DNA of 8,427 bases from Myxococcales bacterium. GTDB lineage: Bacteria > Myxococcota > Polyangia > Fen-1088. The stretch covers positions 1-8,427 of the forward strand of contig PMLH01000641.1 in NCBI GenBank assembly GCA_003159055.1, read 5' to 3'. Below the pieces are notes generated by a model, which saw only the letters and a program-made list of their open reading frames with translations, was not told where the DNA came from and did no database searches. Shown piece after piece: positions 1 through 6,026 of the stretch. How positions within the stretch are numbered: the first letter of the stretch is position 1; every line of letters begins with the position of its first letter. The position numbers were made by a program, and so were the translations under genes.

Positions 1-422
1 GCGAGCGCGGCGCGGATGCGCGGACCTTTGCCCAGTACCGCGCGCCCAAGATAGAAGATGCCGATGGCAAGCAGAACATGCGCGAAAAGATAGATAGCCG
101 CTAGCGACAGTGCGCCGCCTCCGCCGGAATCTCGCAGGCCGAAAAGTAGGATTCGCAGGAGCGGCATGCGAAGCTCGACCGCATTGCCGAAGCGCATCGC
201 CTTTGCCTCAAGCAGGAAGTTGAGGTTCATCCAGCCGGGATCGCCGCCAAAACGAAGAAGGTAGAGCGCGCGAAAGGCCAGGACCAGGACGAGCCCACCG
301 GGGACGGTGGCGAGCCATCGCGAAAGAGCGTCCCCCCGCGCAGCCTGGTTGGCCGATGGTCCGCCCTCGACTGGGCCCGACGCCCATTTCGAGGTTGTCT
401 CAGAGGTGTCTGCGCGACGCAT
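1..422 (-). CDS. Polytopic membrane protein, N-terminal fragment (possible GT-C-like)
   Basis: This is the first 140 residues of a protein cut by the left window edge. The ATG at 422 is well supported: an in-frame TAA lies four codons upstream, no other start lies between, and an AAGG stretch about ten bases upstream could serve as a ribosome site. A polar, probably cytoplasmic tail of about 35 residues is followed by a hydrophobic segment near residues 38-56 (GGLVLVLAF), a loop with FGGDPGWMNLNFLLEAKAM, and a second membrane segment near 105-130 (LSLAAIYLFAHVLLAIGIFYL). The layout resembles the start of large integral-membrane glycosyltransferases of the GT-C type, but no catalytic motif is inside the window, so the function is not established. 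It starts 74 bp after the stop of the beta-helix lipoprotein on the same strand and may be co-transcribed with it. No terminator is evident in that gap, only a weak TACCA/TGGTA inverted repeat at 436-448. Confidence 0.75.
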   Translation of the reverse strand, partial: MRRADTSETTSKWASGPVEGGPSANQAARGDALSRWLATVPGGLVLVLAFRALYLLRFGGDPGWMNLNFLLEAKAMRFGNAVELRMPLLRILLFGLRDSGGGGALSLAAIYLFAHVLLAIGIFYLGRAVLGKGPRIRAAL

Positions 423-496
423 GGCCGCTGCCTTTTACCAGCTTGGTAGCCGCTGTCGCAACGTCCTGCTGGTTTCGACCCTGAGGAGGTGCGGGC

Positions 497-2221
497 CTAC
501 CGCTCGTACGCGCCGATGTCGGGGTGTGGGTCGCGTGGCTTGCGAACGAGGTCGTTCTTGGGGCTGTTGCTGGGGTCGGCGGCGTCAATCAAGGGTGATC
601 CCGCGGCAGGGACGAATTCGGCTGGCGGGTCGCTGAACATCGAATTGGCCTGCTTCGAGTGTCTGTCGAAGCCGGCTTCCTGCCAATGGGCCAAGCTGGT
701 GCCGCTATTGGGTGGATAGCTGGCCCAGCTATCGCCGCGGAGAGAACAGAGATTGTAGTCGGCGCCAGCGAGCACGAGGGTCGGTGCGCCGGCCAACTGG
801 TAGCACGTGCTGCCGTTCGGCTTGGCGGCGGCAAAGGCGATGGCATTGTTCTCAAGGACGTGTCCGTTGCCGGAAGAGATGGTGATGGCAGTCGCCGAGG
901 TTGCGGACTCGGTGAAGTAGAAGGTGTTGTTTCGTACCAGCACACTGCTGCTTGCGTCGTCGGGTGAACCATCCCATTGACTGTACGATGGGTCGCCTTC
1001 TGGCCGCGGCTTGGTTCCGCCTACGCTGATGGCAGTGCCATTGCGATTCATGACGAACAGATTGTTTTCGATGGTGCAGCCGGTGCAATTGCTGTCGTCG
1101 CTACCGACATTGCCCAAAGTCCTGAAGACATTGTTGCGAACGACCGTGTTGCGGAACCAACAGCCGTAGCCGTAACCGCCACACCCAACGCCAGGGCCCC
1201 AGCATTGGTCGCTCGCGCTGGCAGCGTCGACGACATTGTCTTCGATCACGACATCTTGGTGGCGGCCGTGAACCACGACAGGAGCGCCCATGCACGGCTG
1301 TTTCGAATAGTGGATCTCGTTGCGACTGAGACGCATGCCTTGCGAGGTGTGGACCACGGTGCGTCCGTTCACGTTGTAGGCTTGAGAAGCAAAGTAAATG
1401 GTGTGGGTTCTTGTGTCACGGGCGCCATTGTTGTCGAAGAAGTTGTTGTCGACCGTGCAATGATCGCACACGGCCAGATAGGCGATGTTGGTGTTGTTGG
1501 TGATGCGCGAGTTGCGCAGGACGATGTTCGACGACACCCCGAAGCTGGGGCTGTCGCCGCCAGAGACTTGTACCGAGATACCAAACCCATCGGTGCTGAG
1601 GCTGCACAGGTCCACGTCCGTCGTTTCGTTGAAAAAGAAGATGGCAGTGTCCGAGCTGCTGCCATGCAGATCCAGATTCAGAACGCGGTAGCCCTCGAAG
1701 TGCTGCGGTGGATGGATGAAGGTCATCAGGGTGGCGCCGGTCGAGCCCCCGTCGATCGCAATCGAAGGCTTGGCCTCGCCGCCGCCTCCCCATGGTGGAG
1801 CATAGTCACGGATGTCGCACGTGTTGTCCTTGCGGCAGTTGGCGTTCGCCCAGCCGGCTCCGCCCGTGAGGTTCCAACGACCGCCGCGACAGAAGGCGAC
1901 GCTGTCCCCGGCGTTCATGCTCGCGAAGGCCTCGGCGGCCTTGGAATAGGATCGCAGCGGTCTGGTTGGAGTGGTGCCGCGATTGTCGTCGCTGCCGGGG
2001 GTGCACCCGGGGGCGGCGCCGGCCTGGCAGTCGCAAACGTAGTGAATTCGCCCGCTGGTTCGCAGAGGCTCGGAGGCGCACCCTTGGCCGGGACGAGCGG
2101 CATCGCGATGAACGGCTTCGGTGGGGGGAAGGCTCGCCCTAGGTGGCGGTTTCCTGTTCGCGCAACTCAGAGTGGCGAAGGCAAACACCAGTGCCAACCT
2201 AGCGACAGGCCGAGGGATCAT
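497..2221 (-). CDS. Right-handed parallel beta-helix lipoprotein
   Basis: A 574-residue predicted exported protein. The frame stays open up to an ATG at 2287, but I choose the ATG at 2221. It directly precedes a compact signal sequence (MIPRPVARLALVFAFATLSC) ending in a lipobox-like Cys20, and an AAGAG stretch lies just upstream. The lipobox is imperfect (T-L-S-C), so lipidation is likely rather than certain. After a Pro-rich tether, residues of about 180-465 contain many beta-helix coils of the type I.NN.F or VRNN.F (for example SRNEI, IEDNVV, VRNNVF, IENNLF, VRNNTF, LENNAI), the Asn-ladder pattern of pectate-lyase-like folds. The C-terminus SPLIDAADP...DIGAYER is the usual closing motif of many secreted beta-helix proteins. 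Family members bind or cleave polysaccharide or act as surface scaffolds. I see no identifiable catalytic set, so enzymatic activity is unproven. About ten scattered cysteines suggest disulfides. The membrane protein at 1-422 follows it. Confidence 0.88.
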   Translation of the reverse strand: MIPRPVARLALVFAFATLSCANRKPPPRASLPPTEAVHRDAARPGQGCASEPLRTSGRIHYVCDCQAGAAPGCTPGSDDNRGTTPTRPLRSYSKAAEAFASMNAGDSVAFCRGGRWNLTGGAGWANANCRKDNTCDIRDYAPPWGGGGEAKPSIAIDGGSTGATLMTFIHPPQHFEGYRVLNLDLHGSSSDTAIFFFNETTDVDLCSLSTDGFGISVQVSGGDSPSFGVSSNIVLRNSRITNNTNIAYLAVCDHCTVDNNFFDNNGARDTRTHTIYFASQAYNVNGRTVVHTSQGMRLSRNEIHYSKQPCMGAPVVVHGRHQDVVIEDNVVDAASASDQCWGPGVGCGGYGYGCWFRNTVVRNNVFRTLGNVGSDDSNCTGCTIENNLFVMNRNGTAISVGGTKPRPEGDPSYSQWDGSPDDASSSVLVRNNTFYFTESATSATAITISSGNGHVLENNAIAFAAAKPNGSTCYQLAGAPTLVLAGADYNLCSLRGDSWASYPPNSGTSLAHWQEAGFDRHSKQANSMFSDPPAEFVPAAGSPLIDAADPSNSPKNDLVRKPRDPHPDIGAYER

Positions 2222-2410
2222 TCTCTTGTAATGATACACGACACAGGATGCGTGGGCTGCTGTCCGCGGCAGTCGTGTGGAGGGCATGGATGCGACTTGG
2301 CTTTGCGACCGATCGGAAGAAGCAGCATCCGAGTATGTAGGCCAACGCGGGTTTTCCGACGGTGGCGATCATTCATACAACCCGCGTCGTCCCAAGACGC
2401 GATCGCTCGC
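2222..2410. promoter_or_regulatory. Divergent intergenic region
   Basis: These 189 bp lie between the start of the beta-helix lipoprotein (minus strand) and that of the LPG-synthase-type protein (plus strand), so promoters for both should lie here. On the minus strand a TATCAT hexamer sits next to the lipoprotein start but has no partner -35 at a normal distance. No convincing -35/-10 pair was found for the plus strand either. An imperfect hairpin at 2236-2278 is listed separately. The assignment rests on gene orientation, not on recognised promoter boxes. Confidence 0.45.
2236..2278. other. Inverted repeat / potential two-part hairpin
   Basis: An outer pair, ACACGAC at 2236-2242 and GTCGTGT at 2272-2278, encloses an inner stem CTGCTG/CGGCAG (2257-2262 with 2267-2272, one G-T pair) around a four-base TCCG loop. 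The two stems share one base. It lies 15 bp before the beta-helix lipoprotein start, so it could be a 5' leader structure or an operator. GC-rich DNA forms such stems by chance fairly often, so this is a weak call. Confidence 0.25.
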
Positions 2411-3352
2411 ATGTCATTTCTGAGACGACGCCCGGCTTGGCAATCGGGGAGCCGGAAGAAGCTGAGTCCGTTCATTCTCGTCGGCGGCTGCCTCATCGTG
2501 GCCGTCAGCGTGTGGTTCTTCGTTCGCCACGTCGACGGTCACCTTCTGCTACGCGCGCTTGCCCTTACGAGACCGGTTGGGCTGGCGGTTGCGTGTTTGC
2601 TCGCGTTGGCACAGCTTGCCTGTCGCGGGACGGTGTTTCGCACGCTGATCATGCCAGTGGTATGGATGCCCTGGATGCGTGCCCAGCGCTTCATGCTTGC
2701 GACCTCGGCGACCACGGCCCTGGTTCCGGGGCGGGCAGGGGACTTCGTGCGCGCCTATTTGCTCAAACGCGACGAAAATGTGGCAGTCGCGTCAACCGCA
2801 GCCGTGACGGCGGTCGAAAAGACGGTCGAGGTCCTGGCCATGTTCCTGGTGATGTTGCCCGTGCCACTGCTTCTGCCGCACCTTCCAAGCTGGGTTGGCA
2901 AGTCTCTCGTGCTCACCGCTGTGATCGCCTCCGGGCTTTTGCTCGCGATTGCCATTCTGGCGACTCGAACCCGGCCTCCACGATGGTTTGCCTCATTCAG
3001 CGTCGGGCTGGAGATCCTCAGACGGCCAGCGCTTCTTGGCCGCGCGCTGTTGGCACCTATCGGAAGCTGGCTGATGGACTTGGCGTGCTTGCTTGCGGTC
3101 ATGCATGCTGTCGGTGTTGACGCACCGGCGGCGTCCGGGCTGCTGGTGATCTTGGCCGTGAACCTGGCGATTGCCATTCCCGCGGTGCCCGGAAATCTGG
3201 GCACTGTCGAGCTGGGTGCGGTCGCCGGGCTGCAGCCATTCGGCGTCAGCGTCGAGCTTGGCTTGGCGGTCGGGATTCTCTATCACCTGGCGCAAGTGCT
3301 TCCGATTGCGGCGCTCGCCCTTCTCGACAGAGTCTTTGCGGTCGAGAAGTGA
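2411..3352 (+). CDS. LPG synthase transmembrane-region family protein (UPF0104/YbhN-like)
   Basis: A 313-residue inner-membrane protein of the lysylphosphatidylglycerol synthase TM-region family (PF03706 type, also called YbhN/AglD-like). Visible family marks are the motif LVPGRAGDFVRAYLLKR (residues 104-120), the following AVEKTVEV (134-141) and the late motif PAVPGNLGTVELG (257-269). About seven hydrophobic segments are seen, roughly at 20-38, 54-72, 90-105, 140-160, 165-185, 212-232 and 240-262, plus a C-terminal one at 283-305. Length matches free-standing members without the C-terminal aminoacyl-transferase domain, so it is not expected to make lysyl-PG itself. Such proteins often sit by glycosyltransferases and are proposed to handle lipid-linked intermediates. 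The ATG at 2411 was chosen because the predicted protein then begins with a short basic tail before the first membrane segment. No clear ribosome site precedes it. The same frame is open far upstream, but that part is antisense to the beta-helix gene and is not credible protein. An in-frame ATG at 2231 is less likely. Confidence 0.88.
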   Translation: MSFLRRRPAWQSGSRKKLSPFILVGGCLIVAVSVWFFVRHVDGHLLLRALALTRPVGLAVACLLALAQLACRGTVFRTLIMPVVWMPWMRAQRFMLATSATTALVPGRAGDFVRAYLLKRDENVAVASTAAVTAVEKTVEVLAMFLVMLPVPLLLPHLPSWVGKSLVLTAVIASGLLLAIAILATRTRPPRWFASFSVGLEILRRPALLGRALLAPIGSWLMDLACLLAVMHAVGVDAPAASGLLVILAVNLAIAIPAVPGNLGTVELGAVAGLQPFGVSVELGLAVGILYHLAQVLPIAALALLDRVFAVEK

Positions 3353-3369
3353 AGGTCAGCGGCGGGCGA
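3346..3369 (+). repeat. 24-bp direct repeat, left copy
   Basis: This copy spans the last codons and the TGA stop of the LPG-synthase-type gene and continues into the intergenic region. It matches 5289-5312 at 22 of 24 positions, with a 15-bp identical core GTGAAGGTCAGCGGC. The two copies bracket the Cys-rich lipoprotein gene and its upstream region. What the element does is unknown. Confidence 0.6.
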
Positions 3370-3457
3370 TAGCGTCGAAAAGCGGAGCAACTCTCGGTGG
3401 TTGAGCCAGGGGGCCAGTGGGCTTGCGAAGGATGGCGCCTGATGCCTGGATTTGCCA

Positions 3458-3487
3458 TCGACAGGTGCGACGGTGGATAGGTAGTAT
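3458..3487 (+). promoter_or_regulatory. Candidate sigma-70-type promoter for the Cys-rich lipoprotein
   Basis: TCGACA (3458-3463, five of six to the -35 consensus) and TAGTAT (3482-3487, four of six to the -10 consensus) are separated by 18 bp. Transcription would begin near 3494 and give a leader of about 30 nt that includes the ribosome site at 3514-3519. The rest of the 171-bp gap (3353-3523) holds the left direct repeat and nothing else I can name. No clear terminator for the upstream gene was seen. The match is moderate and the promoter is inferred. Confidence 0.35.
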
Positions 3488-3513
3488 GCCTGACCCGACC
3501 GCCCCGTTGTCAC

Positions 3514-3519
3514 GGAGAG
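3514..3519 (+). promoter_or_regulatory. Ribosome binding site GGAGAG
   Basis: GGAGAG ends four bases before the ATG at 3524. It is the clearest Shine-Dalgarno match in the window and fixes the start of the Cys-rich lipoprotein gene. Confidence 0.7.
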
Positions 3520-3523
3520 ATTT

Positions 3524-5287
3524 ATGATTCACGGATGTTTCCATTCCCCTGACCGGACCTCTTTGCTTGGGCTTGTTTGCGTCATCGCGATAGCTGCTGC
3601 GTCGTGTGTCCCGACACGCAGCCCCGTGAACGGAAGCTCGGGCGGCGCCATCGGATCGGGCGCGGCTTCGGGAACTGGGGGCAGCGCTGGCGGCGGCGGA
3701 GGCACCGTCGGATCCTCTGGCGGGCAGGATAGCCCGTCCGGCGGCAGTGCGGGGGCGGTTGACGCAGGCGCCATCGGATCGGGCGGATCGAGCGGGCCAC
3801 CGCCGGCCAATATCCCTTGCACGGGCGATGTCGATTGCACCGCAAGCGGACAGTTCTGCGAGCCTGCGACCAAGCTTTGCGTTCAGTGCACAAAGACCAA
3901 GGATTGTCCGCCGGGCGGTCACTGCTTGGGCAACCGCTGCGTAAACTTCACGCCTTGTAGCAGCAAGAGCGACTGTTCCAGCGATCCGATCTGTGACTCG
4001 AAGCGTGGCGTATGCGTTCAGTGCGTGGCGGATGCGGATTGCCCCACCGGAAAGATCTGCAACGCCAACAAGTGCGAGGCCGTGTCGACCTGCAAGCTCA
4101 ACAGCGATTGCTCGACCAGCATTTGCGACTCCGCGAATAACCGCTGCATCGAATGCATCGTTGAAAGTCATTGTGGTGCCAGCAATATGCATTGCGTTCG
4201 CAATACTTGCAGATCCGCCTGCACCAAGAATGGAGACTGCAGCTCACTCGGCATGGTCTGCGACACCTCCAATTCCGTGTGTGTGCAGTGTCTGTCTGCG
4301 ACGGACTGCCCGGCATCATGGTATTGCCTAATGAACGCCTGCGTGCCCGATGTGTGCGACTCGACGCAGTCCGCGTGCAGCGGCACCAGTGTCGCTTCGT
4401 GCAGTACGGCCGGCGACGTTTTTGACAACTTCACTTCCTGCAGCGCCAGCAAACCCTGTTCTGTCCGCGGGGCGGTTGCGGGCTGTGGTGGCGTGCCGAT
4501 CCCGGTCGTGGACGGTGGCGTCTCCGACGCACCCATTTCGTCTCGCGACGCCTACAGTGGATCCTGCGGCGCTGGTGTCATGGCCGATCCCTGCCAAGCT
4601 GGCATTCCCAAATTCACCGGCACGCAGACCGTGGACGGCAGCGGAACTGAATTCTGCAGTCTGCCTTACTTCCAACTCGATGCCCAGAATGCGGCCAAGG
4701 TCATCAACTACAGTACCCCTCCCCCGTCTCAATTCGAAACCGCCATCGCGCGTGTGGCCTGGGATTCAGCCGGTTTCCATGCTTTCGTCGAGGTCCAGGA
4801 TTCCAGCGTGCAAACCGTGAAGATGGCGGACGCTTCGCAGGCCACCAGCAAATCCTACCAGGGCGATTCCATCGAGCTCTTCATCTCATCCAGCAACAAC
4901 GTCACCGGGCTCACGTCAAGCGACAATAACACCGTGCACGTCGTCATTCCCGCCAACGGCCCCGCCGTGTCGGTGAAAGACACCGGCAGCTCGGGCACGC
5001 CCACCGCGCTGCCGACCGCCCAATTCGCCCAGGCGACCACCGCCACGGGCTACGCCATCGAGGTCCTGCTTCCCTGGCCGGGGAGTGCCCCGAGCGCCGC
5101 TAGCACTGTTCGCTTCGACATGGCCCTCAACAGTGCCGACAAGACCTTCACCAGCGTCGACAAGATGCGCGATGGCCAGCTCGTGTACTACATCGGCTCA
5201 TCGAGTGGCTCTACCTCCTGCCAGACCGCGGACGGTACCGTGCCTTGGTGCGACGACCGCATTTGGTGCCAGGCGGTGGTTCAGTGA
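3524..5287 (+). CDS. Modular Cys-rich lipoprotein with C-terminal CBM9-like domain
   Basis: A 587-residue predicted lipoprotein. Residues 14-27 are hydrophobic and end in AAS-C28, a good lipobox. Residues 35-95 are a Gly/Ser/Ala tether that would hold the rest away from the membrane. Residues 99-273 carry four modules of eight cysteines each with a repeating spacing (about C-x5-C-x4..6-C-x6-C-x2-C-x5-C-x5/6-C-x4-C), and six further cysteines follow at 278-321. The pattern suggests small disulfide-locked domains of the kind common in myxobacterial secreted proteins. From about 365 to the end the sequence looks like a CBM9/DOMON-type beta-sandwich: VAWDSAGFHAFVEVQDSSVQ, YQGDSIELFI, then GYAIEVLLPWP. 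It closes with a Cys pair around WCDDRIWC. CBM9-like domains bind sugars or other ligands. No catalytic motif was found, so a binding or adhesive surface role is inferred. It has its own promoter candidate and converges with the transglycosylase gene, with only 11 bp between them. Confidence 0.88.
   Translation: MIHGCFHSPDRTSLLGLVCVIAIAAASCVPTRSPVNGSSGGAIGSGAASGTGGSAGGGGGTVGSSGGQDSPSGGSAGAVDAGAIGSGGSSGPPPANIPCTGDVDCTASGQFCEPATKLCVQCTKTKDCPPGGHCLGNRCVNFTPCSSKSDCSSDPICDSKRGVCVQCVADADCPTGKICNANKCEAVSTCKLNSDCSTSICDSANNRCIECIVESHCGASNMHCVRNTCRSACTKNGDCSSLGMVCDTSNSVCVQCLSATDCPASWYCLMNACVPDVCDSTQSACSGTSVASCSTAGDVFDNFTSCSASKPCSVRGAVAGCGGVPIPVVDGGVSDAPISSRDAYSGSCGAGVMADPCQAGIPKFTGTQTVDGSGTEFCSLPYFQLDAQNAAKVINYSTPPPSQFETAIARVAWDSAGFHAFVEVQDSSVQTVKMADASQATSKSYQGDSIELFISSSNNVTGLTSSDNNTVHVVIPANGPAVSVKDTGSSGTPTALPTAQFAQATTATGYAIEVLLPWPGSAPSAASTVRFDMALNSADKTFTSVDKMRDGQLVYYIGSSSGSTSCQTADGTVPWCDDRIWCQAVVQ
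3644..3785 (+). repeat. Short repeats inside the Gly/Ser tether
   Basis: A 19-bp segment, GGCGCCATCGGATCGGGCG, occurs exactly at 3644-3662 and again at 3767-3785, encoding the same GAIGSG stretch twice. It sits inside the low-complexity tether of the Cys-rich lipoprotein and probably reflects slippage or duplication in the tether. Tether length may therefore vary among relatives. Confidence 0.65.
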
Positions 5288-5288
5288 C

Positions 5289-5312
5289 GAGGTGAAGGTC
5301 AGCGGCTGGCGA
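5289..5312 (+). repeat. 24-bp direct repeat, right copy
   Basis: Second copy of the element at 3346-3369, with 22 of 24 positions equal. It begins two bases after the stop of the Cys-rich lipoprotein and covers the last codons and the stop of the minus-strand transglycosylase gene. Here the bases are therefore coding on the other strand, which makes the match to a 3' untranslated sequence unexpected. Confidence 0.6.
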
Positions 5313-5985
5313 GCGGACCCGTTTCCGATCTGCGCAACGTGGCGTAGGCGGCCATGACCTTGCGGACGTAGCTCTCGGTTTCGCCGTTTTGTGGAACTGC
5401 ACGGTTCGTGATCGCGCCCGGGCCGGCGTTGTAGGCGGCCACGGCCAAGCGCACGCTGTGGAAGCTCGCAAGCTGCGTGGCCAGGTATCGGGCGGCGCCG
5501 TCGATGGACTCGGCCGGATCGAACGGATCCGAGACGCCGAGCAGACGTGCGGTTCCCGGGAGGAGCTGCGAGGGTCCCATCGCACCGGCGGACGAGATGC
5601 GATGGACTCGGCCGTTCGATTCGACCTGGACGATCGCGGCCAGAAGGCCATGGGGCAGCCGATGCTTACTCTCGGCCTCTGCCACCGCAGTCTCGATGGC
5701 CGCGTGACCCTTGAACAGGCAAACCGGCCGGTGCAGGGCGTAGCGTCCCAGGGCGGCGAGCTTGTTACGTAGGAAGAAGGGCGAGAGCGGAAACACCACC
5801 GAGTTGCCGAAGAACGCCACGGCAAGATTGAGCAAACAGAGGGGCGCCAGCAGGATCGGCGACCAGCGCACCCAGCGCGGGATACGCTTCAGACGGATGG
5901 GTGGGGCCCATCGGTCCCGCTTACGCGGGATACGCTTGGGGCGGATTGGGGGCGCCGGTCGCGCCCGCTTACGCGGCATACCCAT
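5299..5985 (-). CDS. Membrane-anchored SLT-type lytic transglycosylase
   Basis: A 228-residue protein with a soluble-lytic-transglycosylase (SLT, goose-lysozyme-like) domain, which cleaves peptidoglycan glycan strands to leave 1,6-anhydro-muramyl ends. From the ATG at 5985, residues 3-39 form a very basic Arg/Pro tail made of 16-residue repeats. Residues of about 43-65 are a single membrane segment (SPILLAPLCLLNLAVAFFG), and 95-220 are the catalytic domain in the periplasm. Family motifs are AAIVQVESNG with the likely catalytic Glu122, AGAMGPSQLLPGTA (133-146) and AVAAYNAGPGAI (181-192). The frame stays open to 6213, but that part overlaps the CapA gene and is discarded. The start is uncertain: ATG 5985 or ATG 5979 lacks a ribosome site, and a GTG at 5871 would remove the basic tail and begin just before the membrane segment. 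It follows CapA by 41 bp and is probably last in a dsbD-capA-like-SLT operon. Confidence 0.87.
   Translation of the reverse strand: MGMPRKRARPAPPIRPKRIPRKRDRWAPPIRLKRIPRWVRWSPILLAPLCLLNLAVAFFGNSVVFPLSPFFLRNKLAALGRYALHRPVCLFKGHAAIETAVAEAESKHRLPHGLLAAIVQVESNGRVHRISSAGAMGPSQLLPGTARLLGVSDPFDPAESIDGAARYLATQLASFHSVRLAVAAYNAGPGAITNRAVPQNGETESYVRKVMAAYATLRRSETGPLASR
5875..5979 (-). repeat. 48-bp tandem repeat coding a basic tail
   Basis: Two full 48-bp units (5932-5979 and 5884-5931) and the start of a third, phased to the reading frame, encode MPRKRARPAPPIRPKR and IPRKRDRWAPPIRLKR, then IPRW. The two protein units agree at 12 of 16 residues. The tail lies just before the membrane anchor of the transglycosylase and would be cytoplasmic by the positive-inside rule. 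Confidence 0.8.
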
Positions 5986-6026
5986 GCATAACTGGAAGGG
6001 GACGTAGCCACAAATTCCTGCTCTTT

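Noticed and set aside
2222..2287. Extra 22 N-terminal residues for the beta-helix lipoprotein from ATG 2287
   Set aside because: The extension would bury the signal sequence behind a non-hydrophobic stretch. The ATG at 2221 gives a normal lipoprotein leader.
977..2410. Long plus-strand open frame upstream of and in frame with the LPG-synthase-type gene
   Set aside because: It is antisense to the beta-helix gene for almost its whole length, and its predicted residues are Ala/Val/Arg/Gly-rich with no domain. Open antisense frames of this kind are a usual effect of high GC. The membrane protein family homology begins only after the ATG at 2411.
3353..3457. Terminator after the LPG-synthase-type gene
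   Set aside because: I looked for a GC stem followed by a T-run and found none. The partial inverted repeats near 3429-3447 are weak and lack a T-run.
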